NCBI GenBank assembly: GCA_009691305.1
Contig: SICS01000004.1
Location: forward strand, 1 to 43,919
DNA: 43,919 nt
Source of the DNA: Candidatus Peribacteria bacterium
GTDB lineage: Bacteria; Patescibacteriota; Gracilibacteria; Peribacterales; Peribacteraceae
Direction: 5' to 3'
Part shown: positions 43,702-43,919 of the stretch, one piece after another
Layout of the letters: every line of letters starts with the position of its first letter
How positions within the stretch are numbered: position 1 is the first letter of the stretch
Position numbers and translations under genes: made by a program
The notes under the pieces: model-generated
Told to the model about the DNA's origin: nothing
Database searches by the model: none
Seen by the model: only the letters and a program-made list of their open reading frames with translations

Positions 43702-43778
43702 CGGGACGTAGCTCAGTTGGCTAGAGCGCGTGGTTCGGGACCACGAGGCCGGAGGTTCAAGTCCTCTCGTCCCGACCA
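43702..43778 (+). tRNA. tRNA-Pro (CGG), CCA encoded
   Basis: Acceptor CGGGACG/CGTCCCG, anticodon loop TTCGGGA, GGTTCAAGTCC, terminal ACCA. Confidence 0.95.
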
Positions 43779-43919
43779 ACATTTCATACATAGCACCATA
43801 GTATCCCTTTCAGTTGATTGTTCTTGAGCCATGCGGGGGTTTAGGGTGAATCCCGTCCTTTCCCATCCCTCATGATCAACGTCACTGCAATGTTTGCCGC
43901 TGCTGCGGCTACTGTGCCC

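Overview
GC-rich bacterial chromosomal window. Gene content suggests a Patescibacteria/CPR-type cell, perhaps Peregrinibacteria/Peribacteria-like; this is inference only. TGA appears to be a normal stop codon. Housekeeping genes: holA-like, greA, carB, mnmA, prfA, purD/purF, folD, tmk and groES/groEL. There are four tRNAs with encoded CCA: Tyr-GTA, Leu-TAA, Leu-CAG and Pro-CGG. A large cell-surface repertoire is present: three SLH-domain proteins (one fused to a beta-propeller, one to a GerMN-like domain), a sortase, a compact dockerin / cohesin-FN3 / cupredoxin-like operon, a pseudopilin, Ser-rich surface proteins, a GT39-like transferase, a TPR membrane protein and an O-antigen-ligase-like protein. 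The most notable signals are: (1) the dockerin-cohesin-cupredoxin operon, where the cupredoxin domain lacks Cu ligands and ends in a sortase-like tail; (2) a REP-associated tyrosine transposase (RAYT) flanked by palindromes whose relatives are dispersed through the window, including in-frame inside protein-coding genes; (3) hairpins with a constant GAGCTTGCGAA-type loop and co-varying stems; (4) an AT-rich gene beside tRNA-Leu with ADP-ribosyltransferase-like motifs; (5) two abrupt gene-truncation junctions that are either rearrangements or assembly chimeras.
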